A stretch of 64,000 bases of DNA, from the NCBI GenBank assembly GCA_963816795.1, contig CAWFLT010000006.1, forward strand, positions 558,001 through 622,000. Reading direction: 5' to 3'. Below, one piece after another: positions 30,211 to 38,807 of the stretch; within the stretch, counting starts at the first letter, position 1; each line of letters starts with the position of its first letter. The stretch comes from CAWFLT01 sp963816795 (lineage in GTDB: Bacteria; Acidobacteriota; Vicinamibacteria; Vicinamibacterales; SCN-69-37). Both the position numbers and the translations under genes were made by a program. The notes under the pieces were generated by a model. It had not been told where the DNA came from, ran no database searches, and worked only from the letters and a program-made list of their open reading frames with translations.

Positions 30211-32115
30211 CTAGAACGTGTGACCGATGCTGAAGTGGACGCGCCAGCTCCGCTTCTCGGGCTCGCCGTCGATCGCCAGTCCCTCGACGCGTCGTAACTG
30301 GACGCCGAAGTCCGCCCGGATGATCCCGACGGGCGATCGATAACGCAGGCCCGGGCCAATGTCGACCCGGAGGTCGCGGAGACGAACCGTGGTCGACTCG
30401 TCCCACACGTTCCCGGCGTCGACGAAGAACACGGCACCCATGTTGCCGCGGACGGGCGCGCGCACTTCCGCCGTGAGCTCGACGACAGCACGGCCGCCAA
30501 TCGGCAGGCCGTCGGTCGTCAGCGGCGCGACTTGAAACCGCCCCCAGCCGCGCAGGCTCGACGATCCGCCGAGGAAGTAGCGCTGCGAGAACGGCATCTG
30601 ATCCGCGCTCGCGGCGAAGACGGCGCCGGCACGGGCGCGCCCAGCCAGCACCATCCGCCATGGCAGCGGCGCGTAGGCGATTTCCTGAATCAGGACCTCG
30701 TTGTACTTGAACGTGCCGCCGAGAGACGGCGTCGCGTAGAGCAGGTGCAGCGATTCGCGATGTCCGCGTCGGGGATCGAACGGGTGATCGGTCGAGGCTC
30801 GCTCGACGTCAAACTCCAGCGCCGCGAGCCGGCCCTGACCGCTGCCGGTAATGGGATCCAGCCCGAGCGCGATCAATTCGTCGAACTGCGACTGATCCGC
30901 GAGCGCCTCCGGGGTGATCGCGTAGTCGAGCGACTCGTTGATGTAGCCGCCCCTCCACGTGTGCTCGACCCGTTCCAGGTCGTTGCCGCGGATCATCCGG
31001 CGGAACGTGATCCCGAACCGCGCGCCGATCGATCGTGACGTGTACGTCGACTCGCTCGTCCACCAGGCGCCAACACGCGCATTGAGCGACAATCGATTCG
31101 ACAGAAAGTACGGCTCGATGAACTCGAGGCCGGCGCCACGCAGGCGGAACGAGTACCTCGAATCGAGCGCCATCCGACGCCCATCGCCCGCGAAGTTGAG
31201 ATGGTCCCATTGAAACGAGCCGCGCGGCCCGTCTTCGGTTCCGTATCCGACCCCGATCTGGTAACGCTGCGGTTTGCCCTCGGTGAGGGTCGCGAGCATC
31301 GGCACCACGCCGGGCTCGCCGGCCGACCCGCCCCGCTCGGTTGGCCCGAGGTGTGCGAAGTCGAAGATGCCGAGCGCCGCGAGCCGCGCCTGGCTCTCGG
31401 TGACCTTGCTCTCCCGGTACGGATCGCCCGGACGAAACGTCAAGGTGCGCAGCACCAGAGACGGCCTGACCGCGTTCAGCTCTTTGATGGCCACGGCGCC
31501 GAAGGTCGAGGGCGCGCCGGGTGTGGCCTCGAACGTCACGACGACGCGGTCCGCCGCGGATCCCGCCACCTCGCGCGAAACAACTGCGGCCTGCGCGAAG
31601 CCGTGATCGCGCAGAAGAAACGTGAGCCGCTCGCGAGAGGCTGCGACGTGCTGTCGATCGCGTGGCCGCCCGGCTTTGAGCGGCAACGAATCGAGCCGTT
31701 CGGTCACTTCCTCGGGGGCGGTCTCGAGGCCGGCAAAAGCAATCTGCTCGACGATGATGGGCGCTCCTTCGTCGAGGCTGATGCGCAGCCGCACGGCGGT
31801 CTTGTCGTCGTTGAAGTCGATCGCCACGCCGGTGACCCGTAGCGAAGGGTAGCCACGGTCGGCGTAAAACATCTTCAAACGCTCGAGATCGGCGTCGAAG
31901 ACATTGCGGGTGAAGTACCGCTTCCGCGACCACGGCAACCAGCCGCCGCCGGCCCGTGTCGCCACGACCGTCTTGAGCTGGCCCGCGCTGAACGCACGAT
32001 TGCCGTCGAACGACACGCTGGCGACGCGGACGTCGCCTTCGTCGCGACAGCCCGCCGCGCCGATCGCAGCGGCGACGAGCCCCACCGCTGCAACGGCGCG
32101 CCAGGACCACCACAT
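30211..32115 (-). CDS. BamA/TamA-family outer membrane protein with lipoprotein-like signal
   Basis: From ATG 32115 the 634 residues begin with a hydrophobic signal ending in AAIGAAGC, a possible lipobox. POTRA-type domains follow (VRVASVSFDGNRAFSAGQLK, IIVEQIAFAGLETAPEEVTE, FGAVAIKELNAVRP). The C-terminal Omp85 barrel has YFLGGSSSLRGWGRF with the conserved RGW, VFFVDAGNVWD and the final VHFSIGHTF ending in an aromatic residue. A lipidated TamA variant (TamL) is described in Bacteroidetes/Chlorobi. With tamB next door this is most likely the TAM outer-membrane partner. Confidence 0.88.
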   Translation of the reverse strand: MWWSWRAVAAVGLVAAAIGAAGCRDEGDVRVASVSFDGNRAFSAGQLKTVVATRAGGGWLPWSRKRYFTRNVFDADLERLKMFYADRGYPSLRVTGVAIDFNDDKTAVRLRISLDEGAPIIVEQIAFAGLETAPEEVTERLDSLPLKAGRPRDRQHVAASRERLTFLLRDHGFAQAAVVSREVAGSAADRVVVTFEATPGAPSTFGAVAIKELNAVRPSLVLRTLTFRPGDPYRESKVTESQARLAALGIFDFAHLGPTERGGSAGEPGVVPMLATLTEGKPQRYQIGVGYGTEDGPRGSFQWDHLNFAGDGRRMALDSRYSFRLRGAGLEFIEPYFLSNRLSLNARVGAWWTSESTYTSRSIGARFGITFRRMIRGNDLERVEHTWRGGYINESLDYAITPEALADQSQFDELIALGLDPITGSGQGRLAALEFDVERASTDHPFDPRRGHRESLHLLYATPSLGGTFKYNEVLIQEIAYAPLPWRMVLAGRARAGAVFAASADQMPFSQRYFLGGSSSLRGWGRFQVAPLTTDGLPIGGRAVVELTAEVRAPVRGNMGAVFFVDAGNVWDESTTVRLRDLRVDIGPGLRYRSPVGIIRADFGVQLRRVEGLAIDGEPEKRSWRVHFSIGHTF

Positions 32116-32123
32116 CGGCGGCC

Positions 32124-32273
32124 TCAGACCGGATTGCGTCCTTGAATGACGCGGATCAGCACGACTGCGATCGCGAGCACCAGCAGGATGTGAATGAAGC
32201 CGCCCAGCGTGTACGAGCTCACCATGCCGAGCAGCCACAGCACCAGTAATATCACGAGGATCGTCGTCAGCAT
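32124..32273 (-). CDS. lmo0937-like small membrane protein
   Basis: 49 residues, MLTTILVILLVLWLLGMVSS then YTLGGFIHILLVLAIAVVLI, ending RVIQGRNPV. Two membrane helices with a central GGFIHILL match the short lmo0937-type family found across bacteria, of unknown function and often stress-induced. A sigma-54-like site lies 38 bases upstream. It ends eight bases before the BamA-family start. Confidence 0.8.
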   Translation of the reverse strand: MLTTILVILLVLWLLGMVSSYTLGGFIHILLVLAIAVVLIRVIQGRNPV

Positions 32274-32310
32274 TTCAGTCTCCTCCGTCGTGTCAAGTCG
32301 AGCGCAGAAC

Positions 32311-32329
32311 AATTCAAGATGCGTTCCAG
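32311..32329 (-). promoter_or_regulatory. degenerate sigma-54-like promoter of the lmo0937-type gene
   Basis: The minus strand reads CTGGAACGCATCTTGAATT. It matches TGG-N9-TTG spacing of the -24/-12 class, but has GA where -12 GC is nearly invariant. The core GCATCTTG is identical to the site at 35792. Confidence 0.35.
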
Positions 32330-32338
32330 CCTCTGGCG

Positions 32339-32781
32339 TCACTTGGCGCGGCGGAGACGTTCGAGTGCGACGACCTCAGCCGGCGGCCGCTCGGGGACGT
32401 CGGCAGGACGCGCGGCGACCTCGCGACGGACGGTGTAGCCGGCGCGCTTGACGGCCATTGCGTGCTGACGCTTGTAGAGATCGTCGGCTCGTTTCGCGGC
32501 GCTCGCAGCCTTCGACTCGTCGTAGCCTTCGAAGCGCGGAATCGGCCGATGCTCGCGCTCGAAATTCGCCGGCCAACTCTTGCCGCAGTTGTCGCAGAAC
32601 CACTGCGCGGTCGTGCGCGAGCCATCCGGCAGCGTGATCGGCGGCATCAGCCCGAGCGGTCCGGGATGCGCGCAGCGGAACGTGGGGACGCCATCGCCGC
32701 CCCGATGCGAAGCCCCAGCCGATGTGCCCGTGCGGCACCGACAGCGACGACGAACGCCAGCGCGCAGGATGACCCGTTCAT
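32339..32781 (-). CDS. zinc-ribbon-like hypothetical protein, N-terminus uncertain
   Basis: The secure part starts at about 32690: FRCAHPGPLG, then MPPITLPDGSRTTAQWFCDN and CGKSW (CxxC), FEGYDESKAASAAKRADD and a basic helical end. CxxH plus CxxC suggest a zinc site. Further upstream ATG 32781 with GGAGGAAGG as ribosome site is the best start. Reaching the conserved part from it needs one or two one-base corrections, through VPHGHIGWGFASGG. Function is not recognised. Confidence 0.5.
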
Positions 32782-32955
32782 CGCCTTCCTCCTGGCAAAC
32801 CGTCTAGACCCCGTGCGGCCTCGAGCTACAAGGGGCGTACCACGAGGCAACCAGCACAGGGTGCGGGCTTCGCCGGGCAGGCCGCGCAGGCGTGTCGCGG
32901 GTTTCCCGCGCGAGTCCACGCGGCGCGCTTGTTGGCGGCATGATTGTGTAACGGC

Positions 32956-33369
32956 TTACCTAATGTCGGACGGCGGTTGCCCACTGCCCGGAACGGCGGA
33001 GAGCAGACGATCGATCTCGATGATGAGAGCGTCGGGGTCGCACGGCTTGACGAGGACCGCGTCGAACCCGGCACGGCGCGCTTCGTCCAGATGGCTGCCC
33101 TGAGAATAGCCGGTGGCCGCAATGAGGGGAATTCGCGAGGTCGCGGCGAGACTCCGGATGATCCGGGCGGCCTCGTAGCCGGTGAGGACCGGCAGATCCA
33201 GATCCATCACGATGACATCAGGCCGGTTCGCCATCGCCAGATCGACGGCCGATTGGCCGTCGCCGGCGGTCAAAACCTGGTAGCCCTTGAGCTCGAAGAA
33301 CAAGCCCCACGTCTCGAGGGCGTCAGGATAGTCATCGACCAGGAGGATGCGCGTCCGGGATTCGGTCAT
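32956..33369 (-). CDS. single-domain response regulator
   Basis: 137 residues that are only a CheY-like receiver: LLVDDYPDALETW (acidic pair), VIVMDLDLPVLTGYE with phospho-acceptor Asp, AATGYSQ and VLVKPCDPD with the conserved Lys. No output domain. It is divergent from the histidine-kinase-like gene with 106 bases between, and may shuttle phosphate in the same circuit. Confidence 0.9.
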   Translation of the reverse strand: MTESRTRILLVDDYPDALETWGLFFELKGYQVLTAGDGQSAVDLAMANRPDVIVMDLDLPVLTGYEAARIIRSLAATSRIPLIAATGYSQGSHLDEARRAGFDAVLVKPCDPDALIIEIDRLLSAVPGSGQPPSDIR

Positions 33370-33475
33370 GGCGAAGGCTGCTCTCGATCTTGAGGGGATG
33401 ATGGCTGCGCGTCAAATCTACCAGCCGCGTGCCAGGAGTGCCGAACCGCGCGGTGATGTGCCAAGCTGAGAAGCG

Positions 33476-34159
33476 ATGACGACTGGCATGGGTGTTGAAT
33501 TGCCCAAGATGCTCCGCGTGCTGGCACATGAGTTGCGCGGCTCGCTTGGGGTGATCCAAGGATATGTCCGACTACTCAAAGAACGGCGCACCGCTGATGA
33601 GACCGACGTCCGCATGCTGAACGCGATGCTTGCCGCGACGGCCCGGATCACCGCGATCGCGCGCCACGCGTCAGACCTGGCCATGTGGCAGGACGGAAGG
33701 ATGGGCGAGCCGCACGACACGATCAAGGTGCGGGATCTCATCGATCGAGCGACCAGCGGCTCCGGCGGTGGGACCGTGTCGATGACGGAGGACGCAGCCG
33801 GCATCGAGCTCGAGACCGCAAACGCCGACGCCCTGGCGGCCGCGGTCGCGGCGGTGGCCGACGCGGTCAGGCGCGATATCGCGCCGCAGCCGGTCTGCCT
33901 CGACGTCGTGGCACAGCAGGCACGCCCTGGGATCTCGATTCGAATGGGATCCGCGGCGGCGGTCGCGGCGGTCGCCGGCCGGGCGGACGATGGCGCCGAT
34001 CTCGAGCGGGCCCCGGTCGCCTTCGACCGCGGCGGCCAGGGACTCGCGCTGGTGCTCGCCGCCAGCGTGCTCGACGCGCACGACAGTGATGTGTGCCAGC
34101 ACCCCGATGCTGGCAACGGTGTGGTCATCACCATTCCCAAGGAACGAGGCTCACGGTGA
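33476..34159 (+). CDS. degenerate histidine-kinase-like protein (HisKA with eroded ATPase)
   Basis: Residues 5-75 form a HisKA dimerisation helix pair with the H-box LAHELRGSLGVIQGYVRLLK. The following 120 residues lack a clear N-box, and only GGQGLALVLAASVLDAHD (G2-like) and GNGVVITIP recall the ATPase domain. There is no sensor or membrane segment. Its stop overlaps the GTG of the sigma-54 activator, so the two are translationally coupled. It may be a phosphotransfer protein or a phosphatase for that regulator instead of a working kinase. Confidence 0.75.
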   Translation: MTTGMGVELPKMLRVLAHELRGSLGVIQGYVRLLKERRTADETDVRMLNAMLAATARITAIARHASDLAMWQDGRMGEPHDTIKVRDLIDRATSGSGGGTVSMTEDAAGIELETANADALAAAVAAVADAVRRDIAPQPVCLDVVAQQARPGISIRMGSAAAVAAVAGRADDGADLERAPVAFDRGGQGLALVLAASVLDAHDSDVCQHPDAGNGVVITIPKERGSR

Positions 34160-35712
34160 ATCCAGCCAGACTTGCAGTCGTCGACGACGATCCGGCGTTC
34201 TCGGATTACCTCACGACGCTCCTCGGCTCGCGCGGCTACGACGTCAAGGCGTACACGAGCGGCGCGGATCTGCTCCAGGCGCTGGGCGCCGGGCCGGCTC
34301 CGGATGTCGTCCTGCTCGACGTGCTGATGCCCGGAATGAACGGGCTCGAAACGCTCAAAGCCGCGCGGGAGGCCAACCCGGCCGTGCAAGTGATCATGCT
34401 CTCCGGCCAGCAGGTCCCGGCGACCATTGTCGACTCGGTCCGGCTGGGCGCGGTCGACTACGTCGTCAAACCGGACGACCCCGAAGGACTCGGCGAAGCG
34501 GCCCTGGAGGCGGCGATTCGGAATGCGCTGGAGAAGGTCACGCTCGTGAGCGAAGTGGCCCGGCTGCGGTTGCAGGTGACCGACGATCCCGACGGCATGC
34601 AGCCGTGTTGGGGTGATACGCCGGCGATGCGCCAGGTGCTGACGATGGTGGAACGGGTCGCCGACAGCGACGTGAGCGTGCTGATCACCGGCGAGAGCGG
34701 CGTCGGCAAGGAGGTCATCGCGCGCGAGCTGCACCGCCGATCGCCGCGGCGTCCCAAGAATTTCGTCAAGGTGAACTGCGCGGCGCTGCCGGCCGATCTG
34801 CTCGAAAGCGAGCTGTTCGGCCATGAGCGCGGCGCGTTCACCGGCGCGCAAGCGACGCGGATCGGCAAGTTCGAGTACGCCAACGAAGGCACGATCCTGC
34901 TCGACGAGATCGGAGAAATGCCGGCGTCGCTTCAGGCGAAGCTGCTGCACGTCCTGCAGGACAGCACGTTCACGAAGCTCGGGAGCAACCGGCCGGTCTC
35001 GATCGACGTCCGCATCATCGCGGCGACCAATCGCGATCTCGAAACCATGATTCGCGCCGGCCAGTTCCGTGAAGATCTCTACTACCGGCTGCAGGTGATT
35101 GAGATCCACGTGCCGCCGCTGCGCGAGCGGCGGGCGGAGATTCTTCCGCTCGTCGAGTTCTTCCTCATCAAGTACGCGGCGCGCTACGGCCGATCGGTCG
35201 CCCGCCCGTCGTCCCGGCTGCGTGACGTGCTCCTCAACTACGCGTGGCCCGGAAATGTCCGCGAGCTCGAGAACGTGGTCAAGCGGTTCGTGATTCTGCA
35301 GGACGAGAACCTGGTCCTCGCGGAGCTCCAGCGCGTCCCCGCCGTCGACGGCAACGTGCGCGCGGCCGCCGCGTCGCCGCCCGCACCGGCCGTGATGGCG
35401 GTGCCGCCCGCGCCGGTCGCGCCGGGGGTGGTGCCGGCGATGCCGCTGGTCGATTCGACGCCGGCGTCGGAACCGTCGCCCGTCGTCGCGGCGGCCCCGG
35501 CTCCGGCTCCGCCGGTGCCGCCGCCCTTCGAATTGGCAGAAGGCGCCAAGCTGCCGGCGCTCGCGCGCCAGGCGGCCCTGATCGCCGAACGCGAGGCGAT
35601 CTCTCAAGCGCTCGATCGCTTTCGATGGAATCGGCGGAAAGCGGCCAAGCTGCTCGGCGTGAGCTACAAGACGTTGCTCAACAAGATGAAGGAATGCGGT
35701 ATCCGCGAATAG
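34156..35712 (+). CDS. NtrC-family sigma-54-dependent response regulator
   Basis: 518 residues. Receiver about 4-120 with VVDDDP, acceptor D55 in LLDVLMPGMNG and the Lys of VVKPDDP. AAA+ domain with GESGVGKE (Walker A), ELFGHERGAFTGA (the sigma-54 contact loop), ILLDEIGEMP (Walker B) and ATNRDLE. A long Ala/Pro linker (about 415-460) leads to a Fis-type helix-turn-helix, NRRKAAKLLGVSYKTLLNKM. It uses ATP hydrolysis to open sigma-54 promoters. GTG 34156 overlaps the kinase-like stop. A sigma-54-like site lies 80 bases past its end. Confidence 0.93.
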   Translation: MNPARLAVVDDDPAFSDYLTTLLGSRGYDVKAYTSGADLLQALGAGPAPDVVLLDVLMPGMNGLETLKAAREANPAVQVIMLSGQQVPATIVDSVRLGAVDYVVKPDDPEGLGEAALEAAIRNALEKVTLVSEVARLRLQVTDDPDGMQPCWGDTPAMRQVLTMVERVADSDVSVLITGESGVGKEVIARELHRRSPRRPKNFVKVNCAALPADLLESELFGHERGAFTGAQATRIGKFEYANEGTILLDEIGEMPASLQAKLLHVLQDSTFTKLGSNRPVSIDVRIIAATNRDLETMIRAGQFREDLYYRLQVIEIHVPPLRERRAEILPLVEFFLIKYAARYGRSVARPSSRLRDVLLNYAWPGNVRELENVVKRFVILQDENLVLAELQRVPAVDGNVRAAAASPPAPAVMAVPPAPVAPGVVPAMPLVDSTPASEPSPVVAAAPAPAPPVPPPFELAEGAKLPALARQAALIAEREAISQALDRFRWNRRKAAKLLGVSYKTLLNKMKECGIRE

Positions 35713-35791
35713 GCCGGGCGGGTACTGCTCATTTTGAGGCGCTGACTACTCACTGACAAACGGCGTCGGGCCCGCCATCGCGCGCCTCCGC

Positions 35792-35807
35792 TGGCCTGCA
35801 TCTTGCT
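35792..35807 (+). promoter_or_regulatory. candidate sigma-54 promoter upstream of the Pro-rich/DUF3185 pair
   Basis: TGGCCTGCATCTTGCT matches the -24/-12 pattern TGGC-N8-TTGCW, with GG and GC 12 bases apart. The next ATG is at 35829, leaving a very short leader. It directly follows the activator gene. Confidence 0.55.
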
Positions 35808-35828
35808 CGAATCAGGCACGGAGGCAGT

Positions 35829-36031
35829 ATGTCGAATCTCCGTTCCTTGACGACGCCGGCACCCGATCCGGCGGATCCCAACACCGCGTTCCCCTCGATG
35901 CGCCGGGTCCGACCGAACCTCAGCCGACGCGGCCTGGTGGAGATCCGCCTCCGACCGCGCCGCAGCCACCGCCGCCGACGGTGCCAACGCCGAGCGATCC
36001 ACCACAACCGCCCGCCGGGAGGAGCCGATGA
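35829..36031 (+). CDS. small Pro-rich protein, frame uncertain
   Basis: ATG 35829 follows GGAGG. The best coding reading of the second half is PGPTEPQPTRPGGDPPPTAP then QPPPPTVPTPSDPPQPPAGR, ending in TGA 36029-36031, which overlaps the next ATG. The ATG frame and this frame differ by one base, so an indel is needed in the first 60 bases. It may be a disordered or envelope protein. Confidence is low because a Pro-rich frame can appear by chance at high GC. Confidence 0.35.
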
Positions 36032-36241
36032 AAGTCCTCGGGATCATTCTGATCGTACTGGGAGTGCATTGGGCTCGCGTATGGCGGCCTGACCTTCACG
36101 CGGAAGGAGAAAGTCGTCGATCTCGGTCCGGTGGAAATCACACGAACCGAGAACGAGCGCATCCCTCTCCCGCCGGTCGCGGGCGGCATTTGCCTCGTGG
36201 CCGGACTCGCGATGGTGCTGGCAGGCAGGGGACGCGGCTAG
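36028..36241 (+). CDS. DUF3185-like small membrane protein, one frameshift
   Basis: The N-terminal MKVLGIILIVLG and, after removal of one base near 36071, IGLAYGGLTFTRKEKVVDLG, PVEITRTENERIPLPPVAGG and ICLVAGLAMVLAGRGRG. Two membrane helices flank a polar loop, the DUF3185 pattern. The function is unknown. The span is 214 bases, that is 71 codons plus one base, which fits a single inserted base. It overlaps the stop of the Pro-rich reading. Confidence 0.7.
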
Positions 36242-36246
36242 CGAAA

Positions 36247-36922
36247 TCAGGCTCGAACCCGTGCCGCATCGACGGCTTCCAGCACGCGGCTGACCACATC
36301 GTCGATGTCGACGCCTGTGGTGTCGAGATAGAGCGCGTCTGGCGCCAACGTGAGCGGTGACGCGGCGCGGGTGCGATCGCTGAGATCGCGCGCGTCGAGC
36401 GCGAGCGCGATGGCCTCGACGCGGTCTTTCTCGCGGCTGGCACTGTGCGCCTCGTCGAGCAATCGGCGGCGGGCGCGTTCGGCTGGCGTGGCGTCGAGGT
36501 ACACCTTGACGTCGGCGTTGGGGAAGACGACGGTGCCGATGTCTCTCCCCTCCATCACGACCCCGCCGGTGCCCCCGATACTCCGCTGGCGTTCGACCAA
36601 CGCCGTCCGCACTTCAGGATGACGTGCGACGATCGCCGACGCGTCATCGATGCCGGGCGTTCGAATGTCGACGGTGACGTCGTGGCCATCAATCACGGTC
36701 CGTGCGCCGAGCGAAAAGACCGCGCGCGCGGGCGATCGCCGCGACTGCCTCGCCGTCGTGCAGGTCGACGCCGTCGCGACGCGCCTTCCACGCCACGGCC
36801 CGATACATCGCGCCGGTGTCGATGTGACGATAGGCGAGCCGATCAGCAATCGTCCGGGACACCGTGCCTTTGCCGGCCCCGGACGGCCCGTCGATCGCGA
36901 TCACCAGTGCCCGCGTGCTCAT
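36247..36922 (-). CDS. cmk: cytidylate kinase, one frameshift
   Basis: Cmk phosphorylates CMP and dCMP. The first frame has IAIDGPSGAGKGTVSRTIAD (P-loop) and YRHIDTGAMYRAVAWKA. The second has VVMEGRDIGTVVFPNADVKV, YLDATPAERARRRLLDE and REKDRVEAIALA. They join near 36724 inside a GCGCGC run with one extra base. The gene is divergent from the hydrolase with a 23-base gap. The length is slightly short for the family but complete. Confidence 0.9.
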
Positions 36923-36945
36923 ACGCGTCCACTATTATTGCCGGG

Positions 36946-38118
36946 ATGCAAGGGCGCTGGAAACGCGCGCGTGTGGCTGGTGCGGCCGTACTCGGCGGTT
37001 CGCTCGTCGCGCTCTGGCTGGCGTGGCCGTTGGTCGGAGCCGCGGCGCTCCTCATGGATCTCGCTCAGGCCGACGGATGGCCGCGCCGGTGGCTGCCCGT
37101 TCGTCTGAACGAGGTGACGACGCAGGACATCCACCTTCCCACTCGCCACGGTCCGATCGCCGCGCGCTTGTTGATCGGCGCCGGCTCCGATCGCACCATC
37201 GTCGCCTTTCCCGGGATTCACGGCGGCGGGGTCGACGAACCGCGTCTCGCGCGATTGACCCATCGGCTCGCCGCATCCGGCGCCACCGTCGTGAGCGTGC
37301 CGCTGCCAGACCTGCGCGCGTATCGGATCACGCCGGCGACCACCGACGTCATCGAAGACGTGATCGTCGGGGTGGCCGGCCGGAACGACCTCACCCCCGC
37401 CGGCCGCGTGGGGATCATCGGCGTCAGCTTCAGCGGCGGCCTCGCCGTCGTCGCCGCGGGCCGGCCGGCCGCGCGCGACAAAGTGACGGCGGTGATCTCA
37501 ATCGGCGGTCACGGCGATTTGCCGCGCGTGATGACGTACCTGTGTACAGGACGGCTGGCAGACGGCACCACGAGAGCGCCCCACGATTACGGCGTCGCGA
37601 TTCTGCTGCTCGCCGCGATTCCACGGCTCGTGCCTCCCGATCAGGCGCCAGCCCTCGAGGCCGGCGTCGCCGGCTTTCTCGAAGGGTCGAGCCTCCTTGA
37701 CGTCGATCCTGCAGGCGCAGAGGCGCGGTTCGCGAGCGCTCGGGCGGCGGGCGAGCAGTTCGCGGAACCGGCCCGCACGTTCTGGCAGTTGGTCGAGGCG
37801 CGTGACGTCGGGGCACTCGGGCCACGACTCCTGCCGTTCGTGGAAGCGCTGGGTGGCAATCCGGCGCTGTCTCCCGAGCGATCGCCGCCACCGGCGGCGC
37901 CCGTCTTCGCCGTGCACGGCCTCGACGACAACGTCATTCCCGCCTTCGAGACAACGCGGCTGATCGCGTGGCTGCAGAGTCGAGGACACGACCGCGCGTA
38001 CGGGCTGCTCACGCCAATGGTGTCGCACGCCGATGTTCAGTCAGGCGCCGGCGTCGCGGACGGGTGGGCCCTCCTGAGCTTCTGGGCCAGGGCATGGAAG
38101 GCGATGGCCCACAAATGA
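36946..38118 (+). CDS. membrane-anchored alpha/beta-hydrolase-fold protein
   Basis: 390 residues. The N-terminal hydrophobic segment (about 10-38, GAAVLGGSLVALWLAWPLVG) anchors it. The fold shows IVAFPGIHGGGVDEPRLARL as oxyanion strand, GIIGVSFSGGLAVVAAG as GxSxG nucleophile elbow, and VFAVHGLDDNVIPAFET plus VSHADVQSG for the acid and His. The substrate is unknown; lipase or esterase activity is a reasonable guess. It has no frame breaks. Confidence 0.8.
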   Translation: MQGRWKRARVAGAAVLGGSLVALWLAWPLVGAAALLMDLAQADGWPRRWLPVRLNEVTTQDIHLPTRHGPIAARLLIGAGSDRTIVAFPGIHGGGVDEPRLARLTHRLAASGATVVSVPLPDLRAYRITPATTDVIEDVIVGVAGRNDLTPAGRVGIIGVSFSGGLAVVAAGRPAARDKVTAVISIGGHGDLPRVMTYLCTGRLADGTTRAPHDYGVAILLLAAIPRLVPPDQAPALEAGVAGFLEGSSLLDVDPAGAEARFASARAAGEQFAEPARTFWQLVEARDVGALGPRLLPFVEALGGNPALSPERSPPPAAPVFAVHGLDDNVIPAFETTRLIAWLQSRGHDRAYGLLTPMVSHADVQSGAGVADGWALLSFWARAWKAMAHK

Positions 38119-38181
38119 GCACCCGCCGGCCATCTTGAGGGCACCGCCGTGACCACGTGAATCCACTGGTCTCGAGCCCCG

Positions 38182-38198
38182 CGGCACATGCCTTGCAA
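38182..38198 (+). promoter_or_regulatory. candidate sigma-54 promoter of the beta-barrel gene
   Basis: CGGCACATGCCTTGCAA has GGCAC and TTGCA with GG and GC exactly 12 bases apart, close to the sigma-54 consensus. The start codon is 41 bases downstream with GAAGGAG as ribosome site. Confidence 0.6.
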
Positions 38199-38239
38199 TC
38201 TTCGGCCCCGTATCGACTCAGTCGAAGGAGCCTAGAGAC

Positions 38240-38800
38240 ATGTTCACGATGCGAAAGATTCTTTGCGCCTCCATCGTCGCCGCCGCGTGCGCGCTCCCTG
38301 CGGCGGCGCGCGCGGACGTGACGTTCACGCCCTTTGTCAGTGTGTCGTTCAGCGGCGACACGAACAACAACCGCGGCGGGTTCGGTGGATCGCTCAGCTT
38401 CATGGGAAGCGTCGCCGGCCTCGAGCTCGATTTCGGTCATACTCCGAATTTCTTCGGCGACGATTCGATTATCACTGACGCCAACGCGACGACGATGATG
38501 GCCAACCTCAAGTTCGCGCCGCACATCACCGATCGCGGCGTCCAGCCGTACGTCTCGGGCGGCGTCGGCCTGCTCCGCACGCGTATCAAGACCGATGCGC
38601 TCTTCGACGAGGTGACGTCGAATGATTGGGGCCTCAACATCGGCTTTGGCGTCGGCGGCTACTTCAGTGACCACGTCGGCCTTCAAGGCGACATCCGCTA
38701 CTTCCGAGCGTTCCAGGATATCGACGTCGAGAACGTCGAAGTCAACCTCGGCAGTTTTGATTTCTGGCGCGGGTACTTCGGGCTTTCGTTCAAGTTCTGA
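38240..38800 (+). CDS. outer membrane beta-barrel protein (OmpW/OMP_b-brl like)
   Basis: 186 residues with a signal peptide to AARA (about 25). Alternating strands follow: VTFTPFVSVSFSGDTNNNRG, LSFMGSVAGLELDFGHTP, VQPYVSGGVGLLRTRIKTD, NIGFGVGGYFSDHVGLQGDI and the last strand FWRGYFGLSFKF, ending in Phe as barrel proteins do. It sits in the outer membrane; a pore or structural role is likely. A sigma-54-type promoter stands upstream. Confidence 0.85.
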   Translation: MFTMRKILCASIVAAACALPAAARADVTFTPFVSVSFSGDTNNNRGGFGGSLSFMGSVAGLELDFGHTPNFFGDDSIITDANATTMMANLKFAPHITDRGVQPYVSGGVGLLRTRIKTDALFDEVTSNDWGLNIGFGVGGYFSDHVGLQGDIRYFRAFQDIDVENVEVNLGSFDFWRGYFGLSFKF

Positions 38801-38807
38801 CGCGTGT

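Noticed and set aside
32782..32955. Possible gene in the spacer before the single-domain response regulator
   Set aside because: No frame with a start, ribosome site and protein-like composition; I see nothing definite in this stretch.
33418..35607. 729-codon minus-strand ORF
   Set aside because: It is antisense to the NtrC-type activator; His/Arg-rich shadow.
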